A stretch of 64,000 nucleotides of DNA from positions 1 through 64,000 of the forward strand of contig CAVZOJ010000007.1 in assembly GCA_963776845.1 (NCBI GenBank). The letters run 5' to 3'. Both the position numbers and the translations under genes were made by a program. Under the pieces are notes generated by a model that did no database searches, had not been told where the DNA came from, and was given only the letters and a program-made list of their open reading frames with translations. The DNA comes from Roseitranquillus sp963776845. Its GTDB lineage: Bacteria; Pseudomonadota; Alphaproteobacteria; Rhodobacterales; Rhodobacteraceae. Below, piece by piece: positions 18,437 through 26,867 of the stretch (position 1 is the first letter of the stretch; every line of letters starts with the position of its first letter).

Positions 18437-19479
18437 CTGCACACGGTCCACCCCGGCAACGTCGCGGAAACGAAGACGCTGAAGGGCATGCTCACCGCAG
18501 TCCTGGAGCGTTTCCCGATCCAGCGCGTCATACTGGTGGCCGATCGAGGGCTCCTGAGCCTGGAGAGTTGCCCATCGAGGCGCCACCGGTTCAAGCCCGA
18601 TGGGCGACGGCGAGCTGACGGCGCTGGCAGATCGGGATGACCGGCGGCTGGACTTCATCCTCGCCGTCCCGGCACGGCGCTACGCCGAGCTGGTCGAGAC
18701 CTTCCGGGGCCTCGTCTTCGACGACGACGGCCTGGCCGAGAGCACCTTCGCCGGTCACCGCCTGATCGTCGCCCACGATCCCCTGCGCGCCGCGGAACAG
18801 GGCGACCGGCGTCGGGCCCGCATCGCCGAACTCGAGGCCGTGGCCGAGAAGATGGTCGGCAAGCTCGACGCCCGGGATATAGGGCAGACCGCCCGGGGGC
18901 GGCGCGCCTCGGACCGGGGCGCCTACAGCCGCTTTACCCGCGCGGTCGCCGAGGCCGAGATGACGCGCTTCCTCAAGGCCGATCTCACCGCGGACCGCTT
19001 CAGCTGGAGCGTCCAGGAGACCGCCATCGCCGAGGCCGAGCTCTTCGATGGCAAGCTGGCGCTGATCACCAACGCCCCCGACCTCGTGCCCGCCGACGCC
19101 GTCACGCGCTACAAGGCCCTGGCAGACATCGAGCGCGGCTTCCGAGTCCTCAAATCCGACATCGAGATCGCGCCGGTCCATCACCGGCTTCCGGACCGCA
19201 TTCGAGCCCACGCCCAGATCTGCTTCCTCGCTCTCGTTCTCCACCGCGTCATGCGCATGAGGCTGAAGGCCAGGGACCATGACGCCAGCCCGCGCACCGC
19301 GCTCGACCTGCTGGCGCGCATCCAGCGGCACCTGGCAAAGATCGGCGAGCGATCGGTGGACGGCCTTTCCTCCACGACCCCCGAACAGTTGGAGCTCTTC
19401 CAGGCCCTGAACCTGCCCAAACCCGCCTGACAGCCCGCACGTAGTCACAAAATGGCGCATCCCGCCATAACGAAATCAA

Positions 19480-19760
19480 TTGCTTAGCGGTTTTGCTGTC
19501 GAACTTGGGAGACCAGCTGCGGCCTCCTCGGGCTCGAGCCAGCGGAGCCACAGCAGCGCCTCCTCGGCCTCGGTGATCGCCCGCGGGCTCGGCCGCGGCC
19601 GGCGCATTCGCGGCTCCTCGCCGACCTTGTCGGCGAAGCTGTGGAAGTACTCGGGCCACGCGTTGAAGTAGCCCTGCGGCCTGACGCCCGGCAGCTGCCG
19701 CATCACGTCGGCCGCGCTCTCCAGCCGGTCCCGCACGCGGGCCATCGCCCACTCAGCCAT
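19480..19760 (-). pseudogene. DUF6362 family protein, 3'-truncated by IS1634
   Basis: The start MAEWAMARVRDRLESAADVM followed by LPGVRPQGYFNAWPEYFHSF matches the conserved N-terminal half of DUF6362 proteins of phages and integrated elements. After LWLRWLEPEEA the frame runs into the right end of the IS1634-like element, so the second half is missing. The start overlaps the end of the upstream fragment by eight bases. Likely part of the same scattered prophage as the methylase and DUF5681 remnants. Confidence 0.75.
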
Positions 19761-19925
19761 GGCGCGCCTCCCGCTTGCCGTCGAGCTTTTCGCCGAGCTG
19801 GCGGACCAGCTCCTGCTCCGGCCAAGAGAGCCGTTCGTCGTCGACGGCGACGGCGAGAACACCCTGCTCACGCCAGCTCTCGCGCTTGACCTGGTCGAGG
19901 CCGCGGCGCTCGCCGCCACGTGCGT
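19753..19925 (-). pseudogene. C-terminal fragment of a phage-type hypothetical gene
   Basis: Reading upstream of DUF6362 gives ARGGERRGLDQVKRESW and then PEQELVRQLGEKLDGKREAR with a stop that overlaps the DUF6362 start. The overlap suggests the two were one transcript. I recognise the ending as typical of small genes that precede DUF6362 in integrated elements, but I cannot name a domain. Its 5' part is replaced by the Uma2 fragment. Confidence 0.45.
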
Positions 19926-19932
19926 GCAAGGT

Positions 19933-20136
19933 CTATCTGCCCAGCGACGTGAACAGCGAGTCGACACTTAGCGCGAGACCGGGCGGCGCAAGTTCGATCA
20001 TTCCCTGTCGCACCGTCCGGCATTGCACCGCACCCGCTTCATCCCTGCAGCGATGAACGACTGTGCGTGCGCCCGTGTCGACGACTAGGTAGTGCTGGAC
20101 GCTGTCCCGCTTGAAGTAGGCGCGCTGCCTCTCCTG
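19933..20136 (-). pseudogene. Uma2-family nuclease, C-terminal fragment (copy 1)
   Basis: The frame reads AYFKRDSVQHYLVVDTGART and ends LALSVDSLFTSLGR, the C-terminus of a Uma2 (PD-(D/E)XK-like) protein. About 200 bases here are strikingly similar to 41319-41518. The gene is cut at 20136 by the IS3 element. Only the C-terminal strand-helix part remains, so it is not functional. Confidence 0.7.
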
Positions 20137-20194
20137 TGACCCCCGCTTTCTCCTCCATCTGAAGTAGAGTTCGGCCGAACGAGAGGACCGGACG

Positions 20195-20461
20195 ATGAAG
20201 CGATCGAAGTTCACTGTGGAGCAGATCATCGGCGTGCTGCGCGAGCAGGAGGCTGGCGCGACGACGGCGGAGGTGTGCCGGCGGCACGGGATCAGCAGCG
20301 CCACGTTCTACGCCTGGAAGTCGAAGTATGGCGGCATGGAGGTGTCGGACGCGAAGCGGCTGAGGGCCGTGGAGGAGGAGAATGCCAAGCTGAAGCGGCT
20401 GCTGGCGGACGCTATGCTCGACAACGTCGCGCTGAAGGATCTCCTGACGCGAAAGTGGTAG
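20195..20461 (+). CDS. IS3-family OrfA, helix-turn-helix protein
   Basis: An 88-residue protein beginning MKRSKFTVEQIIGVLREQEAG, with a helix-turn-helix (TAEVCRRHGISSATFYAWKS) and a leucine-rich heptad region after it. It binds the IS ends and, by a -1 frameshift near its stop, would be fused to OrfB. Intact, but its partner OrfB is truncated. Confidence 0.88.
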   Translation: MKRSKFTVEQIIGVLREQEAGATTAEVCRRHGISSATFYAWKSKYGGMEVSDAKRLRAVEEENAKLKRLLADAMLDNVALKDLLTRKW

Positions 20462-21245
20462 CGCCCGCCGCCAAGCGGAAAGCTGTCGCCCACCTCGTGC
20501 AGGCGCACGGGGTGAGCGAGCGGCGGGCGTGCTCCCTGGTCGGCGCGGACCGGACGATGATCCGGTATCGCCGCCGCCGTCCCGACGATGCCGATCTCCG
20601 CGAGCGGCTGCGCGACCTGGCGGGTGCGCGACGGCGCTTCGGTTATCGGCGCCTGCACGTTCTCTTGCGCCGGGAGGGTTGGACCGTGAACCGCAAGAAG
20701 ACCCAGCGGCTCTACCGCGAGGAGGGCCTGTCGGTGCGCCGCCGACGCGGGCGCAAACGCGCGACCGGCACGCGCGCGCCGATCCTGACGGCAGCGACAC
20801 CGAACGCGCGCTGGTCGGTGGATTTCGTGCACGACCAGCTCGTCACCGGTTGCCGGCTACGCATCCTCAACGTGGTCGACGACGTCACCAAGGAATGCCT
20901 GGCGGCCATCGTCGAGACCTCGATCTCTGGCAAGCGCGTGGCACGCGAGCTGAACGCGCTCGTCGCGATGCGCGGCAAGCCCGAGCTGATTGTCAGCGAC
21001 CACGGCACCGAGTTCACCTCGAACGCCATGCTCGCCTGGACCGAGGCCGCCGGCGTCGCCTGGCACTTCATCGCGCCGGGCAAGCCGATGCAGAACGGCA
21101 TCTGCGAGGCCTTCAACGGGCGGATGCGCGACGAGCTTCTCAACGAGAGCCTGTTCTTCGACCTCGAGCAGGCCCGCCGGAAGGTCGCGGCATGGGTCAT
21201 CGATTACAATCAGCACCGACCGCATTCTGCGATCGGCTACGAGAC
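20455..21245 (+). pseudogene. IS3-family OrfB integrase, 3'-truncated
   Basis: The DDE integrase core is visible: RWSVDFVHDQL, LIVSDHGTEF and NGICEAFNGRMRDELL. The product should end about 20 residues after IGYETP, but there the sequence switches to foreign DNA and an unrelated SRSAADGHPR tail. All three catalytic acids remain, though the loss of the IS right end makes the element immobile. Confidence 0.85.
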
Positions 21246-21433
21246 GCCGCTTCGTAGCAGAAGTGCAGCCGACGGCCACCCGCGCCCACCTTCTCTGCAA
21301 GCTTTCTGACTTGATCGGCGCGATGCGGGATCGTGCCCCAGTGGCGCACCTCGCCACCACGTTCGCCTTTCGCCACGGCAACTGAGATTGTCGCCTTGTG
21401 CACATCCAGCCCGATAAAAATGCTATCCTGCAT
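21246..21433 (-). pseudogene. IS110-family transposase, N-terminal fragment
   Basis: Sixty-odd residues starting MQDSIFIGLDVHKATISVAV match the start of an IS110 transposase of a different subtype from the two others in the window. The frame ends at LHFCYEAA, exactly where IS3 sequence begins. Confidence 0.85.
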
Positions 21434-22006
21434 CCGGTCTCTCCCCCATTCTTGAGGCTCTGTGCCAGCCAACCTGGCGCGCAATCCTCGAACGGAGAAT
21501 GCCGCGGGAGAGGCCGCCGACCCAGTCAGCTCACCAAGCGATCATGGGGTCTAAAGCGGTTGGCTGGCCAGGTGGACTTAGCGCTGCGTCGTCTTTGCCT
21601 GCGTGTGTCCGGACACGCCGGAGGGAAGAAGAGCCCGATCTCGTCGCGGCGGCATGGTCCAGCGGACCACCAGCTCTGCCACCGCACCCTCGCACGTATG
21701 ACCACCGGCGTCGTGCTGGCGCCGACGGGAATCTACAAATTTTCGGCCTGATCCACTTATCCGCAACGAACTGACTTCGAGGGGGATCCACAAGCGCAAA
21801 CGGTGCTCTACGACAACTGGAACGTGGCGCCGGACGATGCCTAGCGCTGGTCGAACTCAAGACTGAGCGAGATCGCGTGCAGCGGCACCCTGCTGCGCAT
21901 CAGCTGATGCTTCCACAAGCCGCAGGCGCTTGGCGACCAGTTTCCTGTATGATGGTCCGCGCAGGTTGCAGCTGCGAGATGACGGCGCAGCTGCTAAACG
22001 TTTCGT
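21434..22006. other. Non-coding junction left of the secreted-protein island
   Basis: About 570 bases. The left part is probably the upstream flank of the IS110 fragment. The rest contains only short frames without recognisable domains. The promoter for the five-gene island should lie in the last 150 bases, but I cannot place a convincing -35/-10 pair. Confidence 0.4.
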
Positions 22007-22774
22007 ATGTCTCGAATTGCTTTGCCTACGATCATGATTGAGATTGCGGCGATGGGAGTGGCCGGCTGTGCCTATGAACAGCAGGCGGGCAAGATCGAGA
22101 GTGCGGAGGTGGTGTCGCTCACGAGTTAGGACGGACAGACGGACGCTTTTTTGGCGGCATCGCCCCTCACCGCGGCGCGCTATGCCATCAGGTTAAGTGA
22201 CCATTACAAGGCGCTGGGTGATGCGGCCACACGCAACCGAGACGCCACATCAGCGGCGCTGGTTTTCGCGGCCGGTGCTGCGACCCTGGCGAACACAACC
22301 AGTGTTACGGTTGCGGAAGCGGCGGCTGTCGCGATTGGCGGTCTCACACTGAACGAGGCCGCTAAGTATGTCGATTCTGGCAGCGCCGCGGGGGCGTTCT
22401 TCAAAGCCTCGGCAGAAATGGTCTGTATCGGATCCGTTTCGGTCGAAGTTTTGGGAAGTGATGCCACAAACGACGATATTGCAGCGAGCGCCGTGATCAT
22501 TCAGTTTATCCGGCAGACGGAGTTACGATTGCGCGCAGCTCTGCAGCGCTCTGAACCCGATTACATCGATCTTTCGAAGGCAATCCGGCTTGGTGCCGGT
22601 AGCTTGGGGCTTGAGAGCGCACCGGTAAGCGACAACGCCACCTCCCTAAGAATTGCACTTGCCGACTGTTTCCAGAGCGATGATGTTGCGGCGACAAGGG
22701 CACCGCAAGACACAGTTTCGACAAGCGAGGATGTCGCGACCGTCGTGCTCCTCCCTAACGAAGGCGATAACTAA
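22007..22774 (+). pseudogene. Predicted lipoprotein with in-frame amber stop
   Basis: An ATG at 22007 opens MSRIALPTIMIEIAAMGVAG followed by Cys, a fair lipoprotein signal with lipobox VAGC. After LTS the frame meets TAG at 22127, and in the same frame a long open body (AASPLTAARYAIRLSDHY onward) continues to 22774. The body has Ala-rich helices (AALVFAAGAATLANTT) and matches no family I know. Either a nonsense mutation has split one secreted protein, or the body is translated alone from the TTG at 22151. It is the first gene of the island, 21 bases before the next. Confidence 0.55.
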
Positions 22775-22795
22775 AGAGAAGGGGATTGAAGTCAA

Positions 22796-24712
22796 ATGAT
22801 AAGGTTTCGAGATACCTTTCTATGCTTTTTCTTTCTTGGGCTGCTGGGCTCTTCTGTTTCGGCAGAGGAATTCTATACGGAGCAGGAACTCCTTGGCATC
22901 ACGCCGCAAGCAGACCCCGCACTGGTTCGAGCTCTCGTGGAAAACCAGCACGTGCTTGAGGCGGCAGAGATCGAATCACGATTGCGGGTTGCACATTTTC
23001 TCGCCCAAGTAATGACCGAGACAGGTGGTTTGAGGCGCTTGGACGAGAATATGAACTACTCTGCTGCGCGATTAACCCAGGTCTTTAGCCGGCGGGTGAT
23101 CACACCGGAAAAGGCGCTAGAGATCGAACGCCAACCGCGGCTCATCGCAAATTGGGTCTATGGCAATAGGTTGGGCAATCGGGGCAGGCATACTGATGAC
23201 GGGTGGAATTTTCGCGGGTCGGGATACATCCAACTCACCGGGCGCGATAACTTCCTACGTCGCGGCGCCGAGATCGGGCAGCCGCTGGAGGAGAGCCCCG
23301 AAATTGCGCGCGGGCCTATTACTGGCCTCACGGCGGCGACAGCCTATTGGAGGGCGCGAGCCATCAACGCGCCCGCGGATTGCAACAAACGGCGCGAAGT
23401 CCGGGTACTGGTAAATGGACCTGCTGCCCATGGTCTCAACGCGGCAATCGCTTGGTTCAATAGGATATGGACCACAATGTATGCCGACCGACCGGAATTC
23501 GCTCGGGAACTGCTGGCTTGCGTCGAGGAAACCGATATTGTCCCGACGGGAGACACAGATGACGCGGTCGCGGCAATTCTGGTGGAAGAGGGGTTCTTGT
23601 CGGATGATGCGGCCGAAGCCTCTGACGCCGGCGCCTTGTCCTATGCCTTGCGCGCTTACCAATCCAGCCGTGGATTGGAAGAGACCGGGACGGTTGACGA
23701 GGATACTTTCTATGCGCTGACCGATCCGTCAGAATGGCGAGTCTTGGAACAGCAAGAGTTCGCCTCGGTTCCGCTGGCCAACCCCAATGGATCTGCCTCC
23801 TTCGCCTTGGAAGCCGTGGAGCCTGCGGCGCTGACGTCCGAGCCTGGCACAGGCGAAACCGGAGATGAAAGGCTTGGCGCGGACGAACAGGCGGAGCTCG
23901 CCGCAGCGACGGCGACCTATTCTGAGTACGAGATGGCGACGGGTTCGTACGAGGGCGAAGAGTTCATCCCGTTCACAGTGATCGGTTCGGACGATCGAAA
24001 GGCCGTCCTAAATACTGAGGAATGCTCCAACGAAGAAAATGAAGAAGAGTGCAATACTGAGGACTTCTATCCACCTCGCGCCATCGTTCAGATTCTATTT
24101 CGGAAACGCTCCGGTCAGCCTAGCAGCCTTTGCACCGGCGCCATGATCGCGCCCGATGTTGTCCTGACCGCCGGCCATTGCGTGCACAGCGGCACGGCTT
24201 TTGGGCAGTGGTATCAGGAGTTCACTGCCATTCCTGCACGCAACACCCTTCGCAAGCCCTTCGGGTCCTGTCGGGGTACGCGATTGATGGCCTTGCGCGG
24301 CTGGACAGACGCGGCGACCAGTACCGAAGCGCGGAACTATGACCTTGGGGCGATCCGGCTCGATTGCGAGGTGGGGCGCCGCACCGGCTGGTTCGGCGTG
24401 CGTGCCATGGAGGACGCGGAGCTCGGATCGCAAACCACGGTCCAAGGCTATGCCGACGACAAGCTGCCGGAGGGTCGGCAATGGATCAGCGTCGATCAGG
24501 TCAGGGAGCTGCATCAGCTCAAGGCCTTCTACCAGAACGACACCTTCGGCGGGACCAGCGGCTCGCCCGTCGTGACCGGCGAGGAAGCGAGCATCTTTTG
24601 CGTTCATACCAATGGACTGTACGGCGACGCCCCGCCGTGGAGCGAGAACAACGCCTGCACAAGGATCACTGCAGAGCGGCTCGCAACCATCGCCGAATGG
24701 TTAGGCCAATGA
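22796..24712 (+). CDS. Secreted GH19 lysozyme/chitinase fused to trypsin-like protease
   Basis: A 638-residue protein with a signal peptide (1-23). Residues about 25-245 are a GH19-type domain: E75 in MTETGG, the FRGSGYIQLTGRDNF signature at 139-153, and NYSAARL. Residues about 255-308 resemble a peptidoglycan-binding domain (VEEGFLSDD, LRAYQSSRGLEETGTVDEDTF). After an acidic linker, residues about 427-638 are a trypsin-like protease with the full triad H461 (LTAGHCV), D516 (NYDLGAI) and S588 (GGTSGSPVV). It would cut glycan strands and proteins outside the cytoplasm. Its stop overlaps the next ATG by four bases. The combination of domains is unusual. Confidence 0.82.
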   Translation: MIRFRDTFLCFFFLGLLGSSVSAEEFYTEQELLGITPQADPALVRALVENQHVLEAAEIESRLRVAHFLAQVMTETGGLRRLDENMNYSAARLTQVFSRRVITPEKALEIERQPRLIANWVYGNRLGNRGRHTDDGWNFRGSGYIQLTGRDNFLRRGAEIGQPLEESPEIARGPITGLTAATAYWRARAINAPADCNKRREVRVLVNGPAAHGLNAAIAWFNRIWTTMYADRPEFARELLACVEETDIVPTGDTDDAVAAILVEEGFLSDDAAEASDAGALSYALRAYQSSRGLEETGTVDEDTFYALTDPSEWRVLEQQEFASVPLANPNGSASFALEAVEPAALTSEPGTGETGDERLGADEQAELAAATATYSEYEMATGSYEGEEFIPFTVIGSDDRKAVLNTEECSNEENEEECNTEDFYPPRAIVQILFRKRSGQPSSLCTGAMIAPDVVLTAGHCVHSGTAFGQWYQEFTAIPARNTLRKPFGSCRGTRLMALRGWTDAATSTEARNYDLGAIRLDCEVGRRTGWFGVRAMEDAELGSQTTVQGYADDKLPEGRQWISVDQVRELHQLKAFYQNDTFGGTSGSPVVTGEEASIFCVHTNGLYGDAPPWSENNACTRITAERLATIAEWLGQ

Positions 24713-25653
24713 AAAGGTACAATCCTGTGAGATCGAAAAGGGCTGTCTCTTTGGTATTGGCTGTTCTGTCGACTCTTGGCGCCGTTCCTGCGCCGGCAGA
24801 CAGCATTGATGAGACCATTGTCTACATTGAGTGCGTCACACCTGGAAAAGCGCCTCGAAAGGGTAGTGGCGTGCTCGTCACGAGCGACGGGCTGGTCCTG
24901 ACGGCCAAGCATGTCGTCTACGGCGACGCGGACGCGATGCCGTCCGGTACCGAGTGCACCGGAGCCATCGGAAATGCCAACCGGGCGCGTAATAGAATGT
25001 TCCCGCAAGACAGCAGTTTGCGCTATGACGCCATCCTGATGAAGTATCCCGACACTGGTTTGCCGTTCCAACGCTATTGCCGGCTTGAACCTAGATCTCA
25101 GCGCGCTTGGATCACAGCTACAGGGTTTCCGTTGTCCAGCCGGACTGGAGTGCCCTCGTCGCGGGTCGGCGTGCTGTCGACAGTGCAACCAGACAGCGAC
25201 GGAGTGGTCGAGACAGACAGCGCTACGACGGTTGGAATGAGCGGCGGCATGGTTACGCTCGCCGAGAACGGCAACCTGATCGGCATCGTTTCTGGCCAAG
25301 ACCCGGACTTTAACGGGCTGCCGGCCAACTATCGCGTTCTTTCGGCACAGGTGCTGGCCAGCGAGTTTGAGGACTGGGGGTTTTCCGAAGATGAGGAAGG
25401 CTGTGCCGCGCGGGCACGTGTCACTCCAATGCTCGGTTCAGTCGGCGCTCGGCCGTGGGAGGCGACCGATGATGCTCTGCCGCTAGAGTTCTCGTCCGAC
25501 GAGGGGGTGTGCTATATCGTCTCGGTCTGGGGGTATTTTGATGATCCAAAAGACCGGGTCGAGGTGACCGTTGAAGACGGCGAATATTTCCTGCGTGGGG
25601 ACAACGGAGGGAGCGGTCCACATGGCGCGTTTGCTCAGTGTATGCGGTTCTAG
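24709..25653 (+). CDS. Secreted trypsin-like serine protease
   Basis: A 314-residue protein with a signal peptide ending near VPAPADS. The protease core has the triad H68 (LTAKHVV), D107 (RYDAIL) and S178 (GMSGGMV), as in S1C/V8-like enzymes, and no PDZ domain. A Cys-containing C-terminal domain of about 80 residues (CYIVSVWGYF, RVEVTVEDGEYFL) follows. The ATG overlaps the preceding stop (ATGA), so translation is likely coupled to the GH19-protease fusion. Substrate unknown; it may process one of its neighbours. Confidence 0.85.
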   Translation: MKRYNPVRSKRAVSLVLAVLSTLGAVPAPADSIDETIVYIECVTPGKAPRKGSGVLVTSDGLVLTAKHVVYGDADAMPSGTECTGAIGNANRARNRMFPQDSSLRYDAILMKYPDTGLPFQRYCRLEPRSQRAWITATGFPLSSRTGVPSSRVGVLSTVQPDSDGVVETDSATTVGMSGGMVTLAENGNLIGIVSGQDPDFNGLPANYRVLSAQVLASEFEDWGFSEDEEGCAARARVTPMLGSVGARPWEATDDALPLEFSSDEGVCYIVSVWGYFDDPKDRVEVTVEDGEYFLRGDNGGSGPHGAFAQCMRF

Positions 25654-26867
25654 TAGCTCGCAAGGCTTCCGGCGGGCAGGTCGTCTCGTTGTCGCCGTTG
25701 TTGCCCTGACGCTGATGGTCGTCGGGTTGGCGCCGGCGGCTCTTGCGCGCTGCGCGCTGGGCGACAGCGAACCTATCGACGATCAAATTAGCAGGCATGT
25801 CGTCATGGTGTCCTCTGGAGACGCAGGTTCATTCTTGTCCACGCCGCGGACCGGGATCCTCGTTTCGGACAGAGGACTTATCCTTACCGTCCGGCGGGTG
25901 AACAGTCCGGGCGCGCCAAATGACCCAAGCGCGGTGGACATGCTGGGGATGCAGATTGACGACCTGAGTGTGAATGTCTCGACGAAGGAAGATGGGGATA
26001 CCGCGAATGGTGTTATCATCGGGCACGATTGGCCAAGGAACTTAGTTCTCATTAAAATCCAAGAGGACGATGTTGCCCGGTTGGGCCTGGTGCCGGCCCC
26101 AGCAGCCGGGTTTAGCGGAAAGTCCGGGGGCTTGGTGTGCCTTCTGGGCTATCGCGACGGTGATCCTAACGAGGCGACCGGCCCGCTTCAGGCCCGCTCG
26201 ACCGGCGACATCCGCTGGGAGGTCGACCACACCGCAGACATTAGCGAACTGGGCGGCGCAGTCATCGCGCCGGAAACCGGGGCGCTTGTGGGCATCGTCG
26301 AAAGTCGAACGGGGAATGTCACGCGCTATCTGCCGATCGAATTCGCGGATACCTTGATGTCGCAGGTCTTTATCGCCCGGATTATTCGCGAGATGGAGAA
26401 CCTCATCTCCATCAGCGAGGATGTCAGCACGGCAATGAACTGGACCTACCAGATCCTGCCTAACGACGAGCCGGGAGAGTACGACATACGGTTCTTTTTC
26501 GATCAGGACACCGACAGGCTGAAATTCGACACGGTCGAAGCCTCGACCCGGCTTTGGGGCGTCGATCCCGAAGGTGAGCCGGGCGTGTCTGTACCGACAG
26601 ATACGGCGAATGCCAAGGACGATCTGGATGTCGATTTCGAGCTTGAACTTCATCGACTATTCGGCCGAGGAGCAGTTTCAATGCGCCCTCAACCTGGGAT
26701 TCAGTTCTATCTCGCGGATCCGGGTCACTCTGCAGCCGAAGTTTGAGAAGCCTAACACTTGGCGCGGACAAAGTCCGCCCAGCCGGAAGTGGCGGATCGA
26801 AATCCCGATCTTGGTCGATCTGAGTGACATCGAACCGGGATCGAGATGCAGACAGGAGGACCGATGA
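25622..26867 (+). pseudogene. Triad-less protease homologue with a late frameshift
   Basis: Starts MARLLSVCGSSSSQG after a GGAGGGAG ribosome site, overlapping the previous gene by 32 bases; a signal or anchor helix covers about 20-42. The fold tracks the neighbouring protease, but all three catalytic residues are replaced: GLILTVRRVN has Arg at 92, PRNLVLI has Asn at 140 and SELGGAV has Leu at 210. Near 26650 the frame shifts. The continuing sequence NFIDYSAEEQFQCALNLGF runs to QEDR and a stop at 26867 that overlaps the next ATG by four bases, which is why I take that as the original end. In the uncorrected frame it ends at 26746. Confidence 0.65.

Larger units (their letters stand above)
16361..19430 (+). 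pseudogene. IS1634-family transposase, interrupted by IS110
   Basis: The first part begins MFVRINESGGRRYLQVVES at the ATG 16361 and runs to VVQTAEGLP at 17047. The coding sequence resumes at 18437 with LHTVHPGNVAETKTLKGML. Near 18565 a further stretch of about 40 extra bases breaks the frame after GLLSLES. It resumes with ELTALADRDDRRLDF and ends NLPKPA at 19430. Removing both insertions restores a transposase of normal length. DDE residues are present in VFYDLTTV, ILVADRGLL and DIERGFRVLK, but the gene as it stands is dead. Confidence 0.88.
16207..19509 (+). mobile_element. IS1634-like element split by an IS110 insertion
   Basis: Outer inverted repeats are CCGAAGTTCGACAAAATC at the left and, read inward from the right, CCCAAGTTCGACAGCAAAAC. 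Between them lie the two halves of one IS1634-type transposase with a complete IS110 element in the middle (17048-18436). The right end sits inside the DUF6362 gene, so the element entered that remnant gene first and was itself hit later. Confidence 0.8.
20137..21245 (+). mobile_element. IS3-family element, right end missing
   Basis: The left tip TGACCCCCGCTTTCTCC at about 20137 follows directly after the Uma2 fragment. orfA and orfB are in the usual order and frames for programmed frameshifting. The right end is lost: orfB breaks off at 21245, where an IS110 fragment begins. Confidence 0.8.
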
